Both the position numbers and the translations under genes were made by a program. From contig BDSI01000011.1 of the NCBI GenBank assembly GCA_003117195.1, positions 1,218,135-1,282,134 of the forward strand: a stretch of DNA of 64,000 nt. The letters are read 5' to 3'. Of this stretch, positions 1 to 12,100 are shown one piece after another. The notes beneath the pieces were generated by a model. That model had not been told where the DNA came from, did no database searches, and saw only the letters and a list, made by a program, of their open reading frames with translations. This DNA is from Eudorina sp. 2006-703-Eu-15 (lineage: Eukaryota; Chlorophyta; Chlorophyceae; Chlamydomonadales; Volvocaceae). How positions within the stretch are numbered: position 1 is the stretch's first letter; every line of letters starts with the position of its first letter.

Positions 1-415
1 CGCGGGGTACGGGGGGTAAAGGGGGTGGAGGGGAGGGGTTGGGGAGCTATCTGGGGGCCGGGGTGCTTAAGCGTTACGCTGCGTGAGTGAGGAATGCGCC
101 ACCGGCATGTGCGGCTTGGCACGCACATAGGTTGCCGTACTCCTCGTGTGTGTCCAGGGAGATCTGTCGTCTGTGTGTGTGCGTGTGTGTGTCACACTGA
201 GCTGCGAACTGAGCCGCATGGGTACCTAGGGAAAACGGGTTCGCGCGGGTGGGTGTGCGTGCGGTGGAGGGGATCAGCCGGCGTGAGTGAGTGAGTGAGT
301 GAGAGGGTGTTGGCATGTAGCCGGGCGAGCGACCCCCACACCCCACACCGACACTGCCCCACCCACCCACCTAACCGCCTCACCCCATCCTCCCCACCTC
401 CTGGCCGCTGCTCAG

Positions 416-521
416 GGTGACCAACTCGGAGCTCATCCGGGTGGTCAAGGACTGGGGGGAGGTGGAGGAGGCGCTGTCGGTGTTGACGCCGCAGCTGCGG
501 GCGGCCGCTGCGGACAGCTGA
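416..521 (+). CDS. 3'-terminal exon of an unidentified gene (partial)
   Basis: A 3' splice site (CTGCTCAG) at 415 is followed by an open frame that reads V-T-N-S-E-L-I-R-V-V-K-D-W-G-E-V-E-E and ends at TGA 519-521. The first base, 416, completes a codon begun in an upstream exon, so 34 whole codons are visible. The peptide is amphipathic and probably helical, with an Ala-rich end. I do not recognise the family. No convincing upstream exon is visible in bases 1-415, which look like intron (GAGT and GT repeats). The exon is supported by the acceptor, the clean frame and GC-rich codon use; the product is unknown. Confidence 0.5.
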
Positions 522-525
522 TGTC

Positions 526-537
526 GACCCACGGGTC
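526..537. repeat. First copy of a 12-bp palindrome family, GACCC-RY-GGGTC
   Basis: Exact matches to GACCCNNGGGTC start at 526, 3463, 7640, 10925, 12891, 31873, 32034, 40352, 40531, 44826, 46357 and 50953. All have a purine-pyrimidine centre except 32034 (AG). Seven are flanked by C and G or by T and A, making a 14-bp palindrome. Near matches lie at 12042, 31895 and 58833. This copy sits four bases after the stop codon of the first gene. See the corresponding finding. Confidence 0.85.
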
Positions 538-777
538 GCCAGATGGCGACGACGATGCGGAGATGGCGCCGGTTGCGGGGCAGCGCGGCCTCCCCTGTTC
601 TCTTCTTGTTGTCCTTGTCTAGGGTCCTCGTCGCCCCGTGGATGGCTTCCTCGAAGGGCTTGCGCCGACCACACCGCAAACCGCAGTTGGGCAGTTTGTG
701 CGGCAAGGCCACCGGCGTTGAGTGGATCCGACGCCGAACCAGTGGCGCCGGAGCGGTGCCTGGTCACGAGGCGGACG

Positions 778-970
778 CGCCACGTGGCCCAGTCGCAAAC
801 CGCACCTCCTCTGCCCGCCACGCAAGTGCGGGAGCCAGCCATGCCATGCGACCCGGGTTCGAATCCCGGACGAGTCTTGCTCTTGCAATGCAGTCGCGTT
901 GGAAGCACCAGGAGAGCGAGCCGAGTGGAGGTGCCGCAGCTGGAACTGAACTGGACCGCCGCGCTGTAGC
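778..970 (+). mobile_element. tRNA-derived SINE-like element or tRNA pseudogene
   Basis: The sequence contains both internal RNA polymerase III promoter boxes. A box A match, TGGCCCAGTCG, lies at 785-795. A perfect box B, GGTTCGAATCC, lies at 856-866 inside a complete 5-bp T stem (853-869). The 3' acceptor strand expected after the T stem (870-876) has no complementary partner upstream of box A, so this is not a functional tRNA gene. The box spacing (about 60 nt) is long for a standard tRNA. Between the boxes, 817-835 can form a hairpin closed by GCAA. The 3' limit is a guess. A decayed tRNA pseudogene is the alternative. Confidence 0.45.
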
Positions 971-1040
971 CGACCAACACATGCGCTGGACAGGAGAGCA
1001 GCGCAGGGAGATGAACGCCGAAAGGGCGGGTTCCGGGGGC

Positions 1041-1067
1041 GATTCCGCTGTCTTGATTGACGGACAT
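1041..1067 (+). repeat. Dispersed short repeat, CTGTCTTGATTGACA family
   Basis: This is one copy of a family with the core TTTCGCTGTCTTGATTGACA. Others lie at 47810-47840 (reverse strand), 48703-48735, 55918-55945 and 56458-56510 (two in tandem). Most sit in introns or between genes. Confidence 0.55.
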
Positions 1068-2285
1068 ATGCAAAAGGGGCCGGGGGCGGCCGCGGAGGGG
1101 ATGTGCTCATGTCGCTGTCCATGCTGAGATGGCGGCGGGCGGAGCTCACCCTCACCCTCACCCTCAGGGGAGGAGGCGCCGCGCTCTGCTGGGCCCCTGC
1201 CGAGCAGCAGCAGCCCCGTGCAGCCAGGTTTGCAGCGCGCTCGTCGTACAGCGACCCCCAACGGACAGGTTATGTATTGCTGCCGCCTTCCCGACTCGGG
1301 GGTGGGGAGGGGGCGGAGTGGGTCACGGGTCCCATCCCTGGCGGGGGCATTGCGGGGCCTTATGTGCTCAGCGGCGGATGGGATGTTCGCGCGGGGGGGG
1401 GGCGGGGGGGTTATCTGACTGTGTGCGGGCCTGTGGGTTCATGTGGGTCGGCATTCTTCGCAGCGGGGTAGCAGGGTCGGAAGGCGACGATTCGCGCCGG
1501 CGGGGTACCGTTGGGTGCTTGGGTAGCTTGGGTAGTGAAGAGACAGGAGGGCGGCAGTGACCCAAGGTCGTGTTGCTTTGACAGGAGGGCGGCATTCGTC
1601 TGGCGCCCCGCCAGTACAGCCTACCAGTACGACAGCGTGCCGCGTCGCGCCAGGTAGAGAAGGAGGGAGGCGGGCGAGACCAGCTTGACGCGCAGCGGGG
1701 TTGTCTCGCAACGCGCGGGGCTAGAGCCTGGCGTGTGGCTGGAGTCAGCGTGATGGTGTGTGTGATTCAGAAAACTGAGCCCGGTGTGTGTAGCGAGAAG
1801 CCCACCCGGGGTGTGTGTGTATCTGTGTGTTTTGAGCGAAAAGACCCACCGGGCCCGTACCGGTGTGTACGTGTGAGTGTCTGCTTTCACGGGGGAGGGG
1901 GCTGGCGGCTGTGTATGTGGCACGGGGGTTTTCCGTACGCGTTGATGCCGATGGGTGGCCGCGGTCAGGCTTGGCGGCATCGGTACCCTGTACGGCGGGT
2001 CGTTCCGTGCTCTGTGCAGTGGCGATGGCGGGACTGATCAAACACACACGCGCGCACAAGCACGTTGCGGAAGTGCTGTACATGTATTTCCGCACGGGGA
2101 GGGGCACTTGACACGGGAGGGTTGGGGTATTGTGCTTGGGATTTAGGCCGTACGGAAAGCCGCGTGCGGGTGAGACCTGGCTAGAGAGGCGATGCTGATG
2201 TTGGTTTCGGAGACGGGTGTCGTATTCATGCATTTCGACGGTGGCTGCATGCTCCCTGCCCCTTGCGAGGGTGAGCGTCTGATTG

Positions 2286-2297
2286 TTTGTTTGTGTG

Positions 2298-2328
<31 letters not shown>

Positions 2329-2331
2329 TTA
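2286..2331. repeat. (GT)n microsatellite
   Basis: A near-perfect GT dinucleotide run with one GC interruption. It is followed by a GTTTAATGAGAAGCCCACCC segment that resembles sequence at 1783-1812 and 52622-52648. Confidence 0.9.
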
Positions 2332-5300
2332 ATGAGAAGCCCACCCAGAACCGCCCAGGCCCGGATACTTGTGTGTGTGTGTTGGTACCCCATTGGCTCC
2401 GTGACGCATGTGGGTGGAGGCCGGCGGCGGCAGCAGCAGCAGCCGCCAGCTGGGGTGAGCGCTCTGGTCACAACAACGAGCGTCGGAACTCCGAAGAGAG
2501 GCTGTCCATCTGTCCAGAGCGCCCTGGCGACGCGCCGGGGGTGATGTTGAACTTCGGTGCGTCTGTCCGTGCGTCCGTCCGTCCGTCCGCCAGCCTATCA
2601 ATCGGTCGGTCTGTCCGCCTGTCGGTTCTTACCTGTATGCCGAGGAGTGAATCCAAGGAGGAGTTCCAGAAGGTTACTGCGCCGAATCACGTGTTGGAGT
2701 GCTGTGTGCGCGCCGTAGCCGTAACCAGCGAGTGCCCAGAGGCCGCCCCAGGTCACCAGGGCAAGTACTGGAGTACCCGATCACCCAGACGGTCTTACGT
2801 TGCTTGGTGTACGGTAGCTCTCGCGGCGGCTGCGAACGGCAGAAGCTGAGCGCGTTGCATCGGTGGGGTCGCAGTTGGTGGCAGTGCTGGTGGCAGTGCT
2901 GGTGGCTGTGCCGGGCTGCAGGCTGGACCACACGATCAGTTGCGATGGCCGCCAGCGCGCAGGTGCACACGTGCTGCGTGTGGCGGTACGGTGTGTCCAA
3001 AGGGGCTGGGCGCGGCGGAATGCGTGCGGGTGGGGACCCACCATTCGGGGTGCTCGACCAGGTGGCATTGGAAGCTGGACGTCCTCAACCCCCTGTTGGA
3101 CCGGGTGGTGTTCACATGTGTTCACGGTGTCGTACAGCGTAAGGCCCACGTCAGCGGCTCGTTGCGGCAGCTGAGCTGGCGGGCTTGCTGAGCAGTGTCC
3201 ACGGCGAGAGGGGCGGCAGCCGGCGGCAGCAGCACCCGCAGCCTCGTATTGAGGCGCTGGTTCAAAGGCTGCTCCGACTGCGATGCAGCTCTGCTGGAGG
3301 AGGAAGCCGCCAAGCAAGCCAATCGGGCCGCGTTTCGGTTTGCTCACGGCCTGTTGAGCGCGCCCTTTTCCCCACCCGGTATCTTGGGGCACCACGCCTA
3401 CTCTGTCCTCCTCTGCACGTGCCCTTGGCCACGCGGGGTGGGGGACATCGCCTCGGGGCGCCGACCCGCGGGTCGTTTGCTGGACCCTAGGTCGGTCAGT
3501 CTGTAGTCGTGTACGGTACCTCTGAGAGGCTGTATTAAAGCGAAGCATTCATACCGTCTTACACCGTCAACGTGGATACAATATGCTGCCCTGCTTCGAT
3601 TTAGGCAGCAGTGTACGCCGCGCGGTGGCGAGATCGGTCCGTAGGGCGCCACACGCACACACCTGCCCCTCCCGGCCCTGCATTCGTAGGGCTATACTCT
3701 TTCCGCCGCGGTCGCACACCCAGCTGGGATATGCGCAGGCCCTGTGTTGAACAACAGCAACGCCCCCCGAGGGTCGTATTTCTGCATCTTGTCTGGTCTT
3801 CTGCTTCATCTGAGAGGCTGCCTGCGGCTCCCAGGACAGACTGAGCCGATCACAGGGCGGGATGTTTCAATAGGATTCGTCGTGTGACGGCAGCATTTTC
3901 ATTGTGGGACCTGGGACATGCAAGGAACGAGACTGGTAGGCAGGCCTGGCCTTATCCGCACGAATTGCATGACCTTTTGTTCTAGGGTATTAGGGACGTG
4001 TCCACTAAGCACTGGGCCAGGACTGGCCAAGCCAACTACAGTCGCGTACTGCCGCATCGCACATACTTCTATGGCCATACGTATGATGGGTCGATTTAGA
4101 AATTGGAAGCTCCCAAGCCGTGGAAGCTGTGCGAAGGTGGACAGAATGAATTCGAGGCTACCAAGACTGGAAGGGTGAAGGTGAGGAGGGCCGGCCCAGA
4201 TGGTCAACCAAGTACGTTTCGGACGTCTGACTGTGGTGATCACCGCGGGACCCACACGCGTGGTTGCATGCATTACATAAGGAGCAGAGCATTGTGCACT
4301 CTGGCAATCTTTGGAGAGGCGTAAGCCCTGTTGGGTGTCCCGGTGCGGTTGCGCGGTTCAAGCTGAGCGTTGTTTACGAGACTACTTGGGGGACTGCGCT
4401 TTACTGGCCATCAGACATTGACCTAATGACCATTGCATTTTACTTTATGGATTCAGGGACGAGTGCTGTGCTTTCCCTGGAAAAACCGGACCGTCATGCC
4501 CTCTTGCACGACGACAAACAAGTGACCAAAGTCGGAGTGGCGGGCCCAACTCCACCCTACTCGGTGATCACAGTACATACAAACTCACGTAGGACGAACA
4601 TACTTTTCTTGAGCTTCACCTATTATCGAGTTGCTGGCAACCGGCGAGTCGCGGTCACCCAAGGCGCTCACCATTGCCGTCGTGAGACGGGCGTAGGCTG
4701 GCGGGCGTCATCTAGAGGTATCAACCGTCATCCGTCTACAGCCATCGGGGCGGCTGTGCATGCTGGCAGGTGGGATGTTCTTGTGCCTTTACGAGTGCGA
4801 CCTGAGCTTGGGCGCGCAGAGCAGGAGCCATTCCCTTGCCGCCCGTGTTAATTGCCATACACATCATATGCCCATCTCGCTGATTTTGGGGGGCACTTGG
4901 GCTTCACAACTTCCAGTCCAGGGCGAGTGTCCATGGAGCAGTGCGGGCACCCTGAGACACTCTGCGCTTGCATGCCTCGTAGAGGTAAAACTACTCATGC
5001 ATAATGCGTATGTCGTGAGAGTCCTCTGCAAGTATATCATGCGGAGACCAGCGCAGCAAAAGTATAGTGTTCTGTTCTACTAGGGTACTCCTGCACACGC
5101 GACGCTTTGATCAAACGATCTGCATGTTGGCGCTTTTGACATTGATGCGTTTAATTCTACCGCCTGTCGGGACTCGGTTGTGCACTGCAAGGGCACTGCA
5201 AGCACCTTGACATGAAGCAACGTAGGTATATCCCGTATTCCATGCTAAGAGAAATCCATGTCCTGACGGCAACGTGGAACACGTAAGGGCGGCTCCTTCA

Positions 5301-6159
5301 GATGTCATAAGAGCGCTCTTGAGAACAGGTGCCGCTTTGTGTGACGCTACGTTAACAATATGAGTAGGGCAACAGAAATGCACCGGGCCGTCTGACCTCA
5401 TCAAGACTACTCCTGCTGAAATCCCGCACACGTCCTAACAGCGTGTCCGACCCCGAGGGCACAACACGCAACTCCTTGCCCCGCATGACCCCCTCGCCCG
5501 CTTCCTCTCTGCGTCTCCTCTCCCCCACATCGACCTCCTCTGTCGCCCCGCTGTACCTCGCCTCAAACAGACCACCCCCTTGGCACCTCCTCGCCGAACG
5601 CGGCGTCCATCCCCACCCCTGACGGTGCAACTCCCCTCTTGCCCTTGCTGCAGGAAGGACTGCCGGCACCACTGACAAACCCTCATCCTGTCCCTCTGCA
5701 ACTTATTTCCGCCTAGGGACGAACATCACCGCCACCACCACCACCACCAGCCACCCAGCCAGCCCCAGCTCCGCGACAGCTCCTCCGCGCTGACAGAGAC
5801 GGTGGCTCCCCGGTCCACCCCGGTCCGCCACCCTCCAGCCGCGACTCCGACCGCGCGACTGCGTCCATCCATCTGCGTCGCTGGGGACACGGCTCCCTCT
5901 GGTCGTAGCCTTCCCCCCGAGGGCGGAACACCCTCGCTGACCCAGATCGATCCGCCGCAGACCCAGATCGATCGCCGATCGGGACAAAAGCAGGCGAAAG
6001 CCTGTACGTTTGGGACCTTCCCCTCCTCCTTGCGAAGCAGTACCGCTGGCCCTTCCGCACAAACCGCGACCCCACACAGCCAAAAAAGCCGCAACCCGGG
6101 GTGCCGATCATGCCTAGGACGCGGCCCAAACTAGCCTGCCGGCCGGCGCGGCGCTTTGC

Positions 6160-9100
6160 ATGACTGACGCTGCGCACGGCGGCAGCAGCGGCGGCAGGGG
6201 CAGTGGCGGCGGAGGCGGCGGCGGCGACGCGGGCGGAAGTACGAAATCTATGTCGGCGGCGGCGGAGACGTTGCAGCCGTCCGGCGGGGTTCTGTTGGGA
6301 GGTGGCGGCCCCGGATCCTTAGCGGTGCCGGGTTGTACGGATATGACTGATGGCGGCGGTCCAGGGAGCGGAGGTGGCTTGGGATCGTTGCTGTCGTACC
6401 ACTCGGCCGGCGGCTCGGCGGACATCTCGCAGCTGACGGCAGCAGGGGGCGGGGCCGGCGGCGGAGGACCGCACCTCATGGGCCCGCCGCCGGTGCCGGG
6501 GCCAAGTGGCGGGGGCGCAGGGGTGACGGCGGCGCCGCCGGGCACGCAGCCGCCGCCAGGACCACAGCAGGGCGGCGGTGGCGGCGGCGGCGCGCTGGCG
6601 CCGGCCCCCCTGCAGCAGCACGCCGGCGGATCCTCTTCGCAGGCACAGCAGCAGCCGAGCGCGCAGCAGCACCTCGCGGCTGTCAGCCCCAATGTCCTGG
6701 CAATGCTGGCGGCACTCACGGCGAGCCAGCCCTCCGCCGCCGCGGCGTCCAATCACGGTGCGCCTGGCGGCGGCGGCGGAACCGGCGGCGCCGCCGGCAA
6801 CGCGGCGGGGGCGCTACAGCTCCCCCGGCCGGCGCCCCTCCACAATGTCGGTTTGACAGCGCTCGCGACTCTGGCGGCGAAGCAGTCCGGAGCGTCTGCC
6901 GCCGCTGCCGGGGGCGGCAGCGGCGGAACCGGACGGGGGGCCAGCAACGGGGGTGCGGGCGGCAGCGGCGGCGGTGCTGGAAGCGGGACCGGCGGCAACG
7001 CCGGCGGCGCCGCTCCCCCAGCGGCGGGGCTCGCCGTCGGGCAGCTGAACCTGCAAGCGGCGCTCGTGCAGGCCGCGGCAGCGTCGGCGCTGATGGCGGC
7101 GCAGCGCAGCGCCGTCGCCGCTGCCGTACAGCACGCGCAGAACGCGGCGGACGGGCAGGGCGGAGCCGGCGGCGGCGGCGCCGGCGGTGGAACCGGCGGC
7201 GACGCGCGCAAGCGCAAGCGGTCCTCTCCGTCGCCGCCGGGGGCCGCCGCCGGCGCGGTCGCTCGCATGGTTGCCGGCGGCTCGCACCACCTGGGCAGCG
7301 GGGGCCCGTTGGGCGCCTTGGGGGAGGGCAACGACCCAGATAAGGACTCGCCCTGCCGCAACCAGACCGGCTATGTGGGTGTGCGGATGCGCAAGTGGGG
7401 TATGTTCGCGGCCGAGATCCGAGACGGCGACAAGCGCCGCTGGCTGGGGTCGTTCGGCACTGCGCACGAGGCGGGCCTGGCGTACGACGCCGCGGCGATC
7501 GTACAAAAGGGCACCAAGGCCAAGACGAATTTTTCATACCTGGACTACGAGACGAATCCGCGCGCGGTGCGTCGGTTGGGGGTTTTGGTTGGGGGTTAGT
7601 TGGGGGCGAGTGGCGAGTGTCGAACGTCCGATGTGAGACGACCCGCGGGTCGTTGATGCCGAGAGCTCTCGAACCTGCTGCTCACGAACCTCCCTCCCCA
7701 AACGTTCGCCACTCTACTGAACGGTGCTGCGGCCTCTTCGCATATACTTCGGATGCTCTCCGCTTGCGGCCATCCCAAGCCCGTCGCACGACCCATGCCA
7801 CCCTGGCAATCGCCCTCCACGCCACCTCAGACCTCCACGCGTCCACCCCCCCCCCGGTACGACCTCCTTGCTGCCAGTGCTCGGAAACCCGCCCACTGGT
7901 GCGCTCCATTGCCCGCCCGCCATCCCGCGACCGTCCCTCCCCTGTCCCTCCCTCCCCCCTCCTGCGGCCCTCCCTCCCCCGTCCCCCCTCCTGCCTGCGA
8001 CATGTCCCCCAATTCGTGTACCCTCCTGCCTGCAGGGCGCCGAGACGATGCCCAACGTGCGCTGGGACCTGCTGCCCGAGGAGGTCGCACAGGTGGGCCT
8101 TGAGGCGGGCGGGCGGTGCGGGTGGACATGAGGATGGGGGTGGGGGTCGGGGGTGGTGGTGCCGAGGGCGGAGCGGGGCGGGGTGTGACCTGGCACGGCA
8201 CGGGGCGTCCTGTGGCCTGTGACCTGGGGTGTTAGCTGCTACGCCGCCATCCCCGCCCGGATGACCACCCCCGTGGGGCGATCCTTTGCTCCCCTTGGCT
8301 CTGGCAGCAGTGCAGTATAAACATGTCCACCAATTTCCTGTATTCCTCCCCTCCCTATTGCGTTCAGCGCTTCCCTCCCTCCCCACCGCCCTGCGCCCTC
8401 CCTCCCTCGTCTCTGCTCAGCAAATGGCGGCTCGTGCAGTGCCCAATAAGGCCGGCCGCCTGAACATAGGAACCACAACCGCCGGCCGGGGGCGTGGAGC
8501 GGGTAAGGGCGCGGCGTCAGGGGCCGCCGCGGGAGGCCCGGGCGGAGGCCGCCTGGGGGCCGCCGCCGCCGGCAATGCGGCGGCGGCGGCGGCCGCCGCC
8601 GCCGCCATCAACAGCATCGCCAACAACAGCCAGCTCGCGTCGGCAGCGGCCGTGCACGCGGCCGCGGCCGCCGCGGCGGCGGCGGCGGTGGCCGCCAACC
8701 CGCTGGCGGCGGCGGCGGTCGCTCGACAGACCAAGGCCGTCGCCGGCGCGGCCCAGCCCGGCGCGGCGGCGGCGGCAGCCGCTGCCAACAACGCCGCCAT
8801 CCAAACGATTCGGCCGGCACTGCCCCCTGCCCCACCTGGCGGCGCGACGGCGCCGGCTGGCGGTGGCGCGAATGCCGCCGCCGGCACCGCCGCTGCCGCG
8901 GCCAAGGGCGCGGCGGCGGGGCCCACCATGTCGGCCGGCGGCTCCGTCAACACGGCGGCGGCGGCGGCAGCGCAGCCGCTGGCGGGTACGGCACCCGGCG
9001 CGCAGGAACTGACGCCGGGAGCTCCTCTGCAGTCGGATCACGGGCAGCATCACAATATGGCGCTGGCGGTCGTGCCAAGTGCCGACCCTGGCGGCGGCGG

Positions 9101-12100
9101 CGGCGGCGGCGGCCCCGGCGCCGCGGGCCAGGGGCCCGGCGGCCCCGGCGGGGACAATAATGATATCGACGGGCCCCATGACCAGGTCGCCACGTCGTCG
9201 GACGGCGGGCAGCTGGTGGCGGCGCGGGACGGGCTCGGCGACGGCGCCGCCGGCCGCCGTGCCGCGGCGGCGGCGGCTGCCGCCGCAGCCGCCGCGGGCT
9301 ATCCGCCGGATGCGGATCCGCAGTACGGCCAGCCGCCACACATGTGGCCACCGCATGACCCACATGGGCCGCCGTACAGCGCAGCATCGGTGCACGCCCT
9401 GGAGTACGGAGGTGGGCCGTACGGTGCGCCGCCTCCTTACGGCGCCATGCACCCACACGACCCGTCCGCCGCTGAGGAGGAGGAACTCTACGCCGCGGGT
9501 GGTGTGCCGTACCGGATGCCGCCACCAACACACTTGCATTCGTACCCGCCGGGTGTGCATCCGCACGCGATGGACCCCATGGTGGCGGAGTACGAAGAGG
9601 TGGACGAGCACGGCGTGCCGTACGGGTACGGCTACTGGTCATACCCCGGTTTTGCGGGGTACGACGAGGAGGGCGTGCCCATTGTGTACGAACCTCCTGG
9701 GGCGTACCGCTATGCGCAGTACCCGATGTATTACGCCTATGAGGACGACCCTGACGCGGGAATGTACGGTCCGCCGCCGCCGTACCATCCGCACGGCGGA
9801 TCTCTGATGCCGCCGCACTCTCGGCTGCCGCCGGGGGCGAGATCCGAAGCCGGCATGGATCCCGGGGCGGCTCTAAGTCCGGATGGGATGTTGCTGGCGC
9901 CACCGGCCGGGGCGGCGGCAGCCGGCGGCGGAATGCCGCACCCACGCGCTGGGTACCGACGGCACGGCGGCGCGGCGGCGGCGGCGGCGGCGGCGGCGGC
10001 CGCAGCGGACGCGGGCAACGGCCCCATGGCCGGAGCGCGCGCCAGCGCCGCCGGCGCGCTGCCGGGCGGCGGCATCGCGGCCGGCGGCCGCGGCGGCGGC
10101 GGCGGTGGCGGGGCGTCGCACGGCGGCGGCCACCTCGGCGGCGTGGCCGACGGCGGCATGCAGGACACGGACGGGCACACGCCGACGGCGGCGCAGGGCG
10201 GCGGCGCCGGCGGACCCGACGGCAACAAGCCTCATGACCCGCTGGCCGCTCTGGCGGGTGTGGCGGCGGCGCTGGCCGGCGGTGGTGGCGGCGCAGGCGC
10301 CGAGGGCGCTGGGCCGCCGCCGCCGCCGAGGGGCGGAGCGCGCCCGACGTCCCATGGGTCCATGGGTGGCGACTACGGGTACGACGTGTACGGGAACAGC
10401 AGCGGAGCCGGAGCTTATCCGCACCCGTACGGCGCACCGCCGTATCCTGGCGCGGCTACCGGACATCCCGCTGCAGCCGGCCACGGCAACCCGCGATATC
10501 CCGCCGTGTGAGTTGCTGACACCGTGTGGTGAAGGGGTCCACCTTAGTGAAGGTTGCATTTTCATGCTGAGAAAAGAGTAAAGGTTGCATTATCATGCTG
10601 AGAAAAGACTTAATTGTGTAATTCCAGGAATGGACGTCCAGGGGAGTACGACAGCACTGGAATATTCCTTGTGTACTGCAAAAGGCCGGCTACTGGCGGA
10701 AACCCCAGCCTGGCCTGATAACCACCCTCTCATCGTTCCCCTCTCCCAAAACCACAGCGTTCTTTCGATACCGCCGCCTTTTATTATTATATGGGTCAGG
10801 CATTGGGAATATTAACGGGCACAGTATTGGGCGCCACTCGGCCCCTCGCATGTCACGCACTCCTGTTCTGCCTGCCTAACAACACACATAACCCGCGCCG
10901 CGGACCTTGCACGTGCCTTTGCAGGACCCGTGGGTCAGCCGGGGGTGGGGGCGCGCCGCCACGGTTGCCATCGAGCGGGGGCGCCCACGCGGGCTGGTCC
11001 TCGTCGTACCCGGATTCGATGCTGCCGCCGCCCGCCAAACGGACATCGCTGGCGGGCGCCGGCGGGCGTTACGCGTCCGCGGCGGGTGCTGCTGCGCCGC
11101 ACATGCCGCGCAGCGGCGGCGGCAGCGGCGGCGGCCGGGCGGTGCCGCATGCGCACCCGCACCCGCATGCGCATCCGCACGCCGCCGGTGGCGCCGCCGC
11201 CGCCGCCGCCGCCGGATATCCCCCGTACGGCGCGGCGGGTGGGCCGCCACCGCATCCTCAGTCGGCGGCCGGAGGTCCCACTGCCCAGGCCGACGGCGTG
11301 GGGGCCTTCGATGGCGGGGAGGGACCCGGGGAGGGGCCGGAGACCGCCGGTGGTCGTGGTGAGGTGGTTGGGGGTGGTTGGGGGTGTCTGGGGGTGGGTC
11401 CGGCACCCTTCAAGCGGGGTAGCATGGGGTGGTAGCGGGGCGGAGCGGTGGTGGGGCGGAGCGGTGGTGGGGCTGCGTGGTGGTGGGGCGGTGGCGGGGC
11501 AGTCACCTGCTCACAGCTTCCACTGCGCTCTCTCTCTCTCGCTCGCTCGCTCGCTCTCGCTCTCCCTCTCTCGCTCTCGCTCTCGCTCTCCCTCCTCTCC
11601 GGACTGCCCCTCGGGTCCCCGCAAGGACCAGCCGGCGGTCGGTGGAGTGTCCAGTGTATGCGGGGGAGGGGTCCCATGGGGCTGTTTGTGGCCAGTCCAC
11701 GGCCCACGGCACACTGCGCTTCTCGCGGCCCCGGTCCCTTTCACTCACAACACACAACACACACGCACCTGGCGCGTAGTGGCGAGTGACGAGTGTGTGG
11801 GGCGGGGCGGGGCGGGTTGTAATGAGGGCCCCTAACTTAGGGGTGGTGTTGCACAACCCTAGTGTTGCACTACCCCTACGTCAAGGGCCCTAACCCATCG
11901 TCTGCCCTAACCCCCATCCTCATCAAGCTCCTGGATCAGTGTACCGTTCAGCGTGCCTCCCGTCCCCGGCCCCCTAAATGCGACTGAACGACTTCCCCGT
12001 CGTCCGCAGGTGTCGTACATGCGCACATGCTGCCCGGGTATGACTCGCGGGTCGTGCACGGGGGCTACCCGCCGGACCCAATGGATGCGATGGATCCGTA

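Larger units (their letters stand above)
522..6159. other. Gene-poor stretch upstream of the AP2 gene
   Basis: I found no gene here with recognisable family motifs or consistent splice signals. It holds a tRNA-like SINE head (about 778-970), GT-rich stretches (1735-1890, 2283-2331) and a palindrome at 3463. The part from about 3840 to 5430 is lower in GC. Bases 5430-6159 are pyrimidine-rich and probably include the promoter and 5' leader of the AP2 gene. Several long frames (for example 4264-4851) show no family similarity that I can recognise. Confidence 0.5.

Noticed and set aside
4264..4851. 195-codon plus-strand frame
   Set aside because: No family resemblance, no supporting splice signals and no codon-bias signature like the real genes, so not listed as a gene.
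8947..10437. 496-codon Arg-rich minus-strand frame
   Set aside because: Antisense shadow of the AP2 protein's Ala/Gly-rich exon 3.
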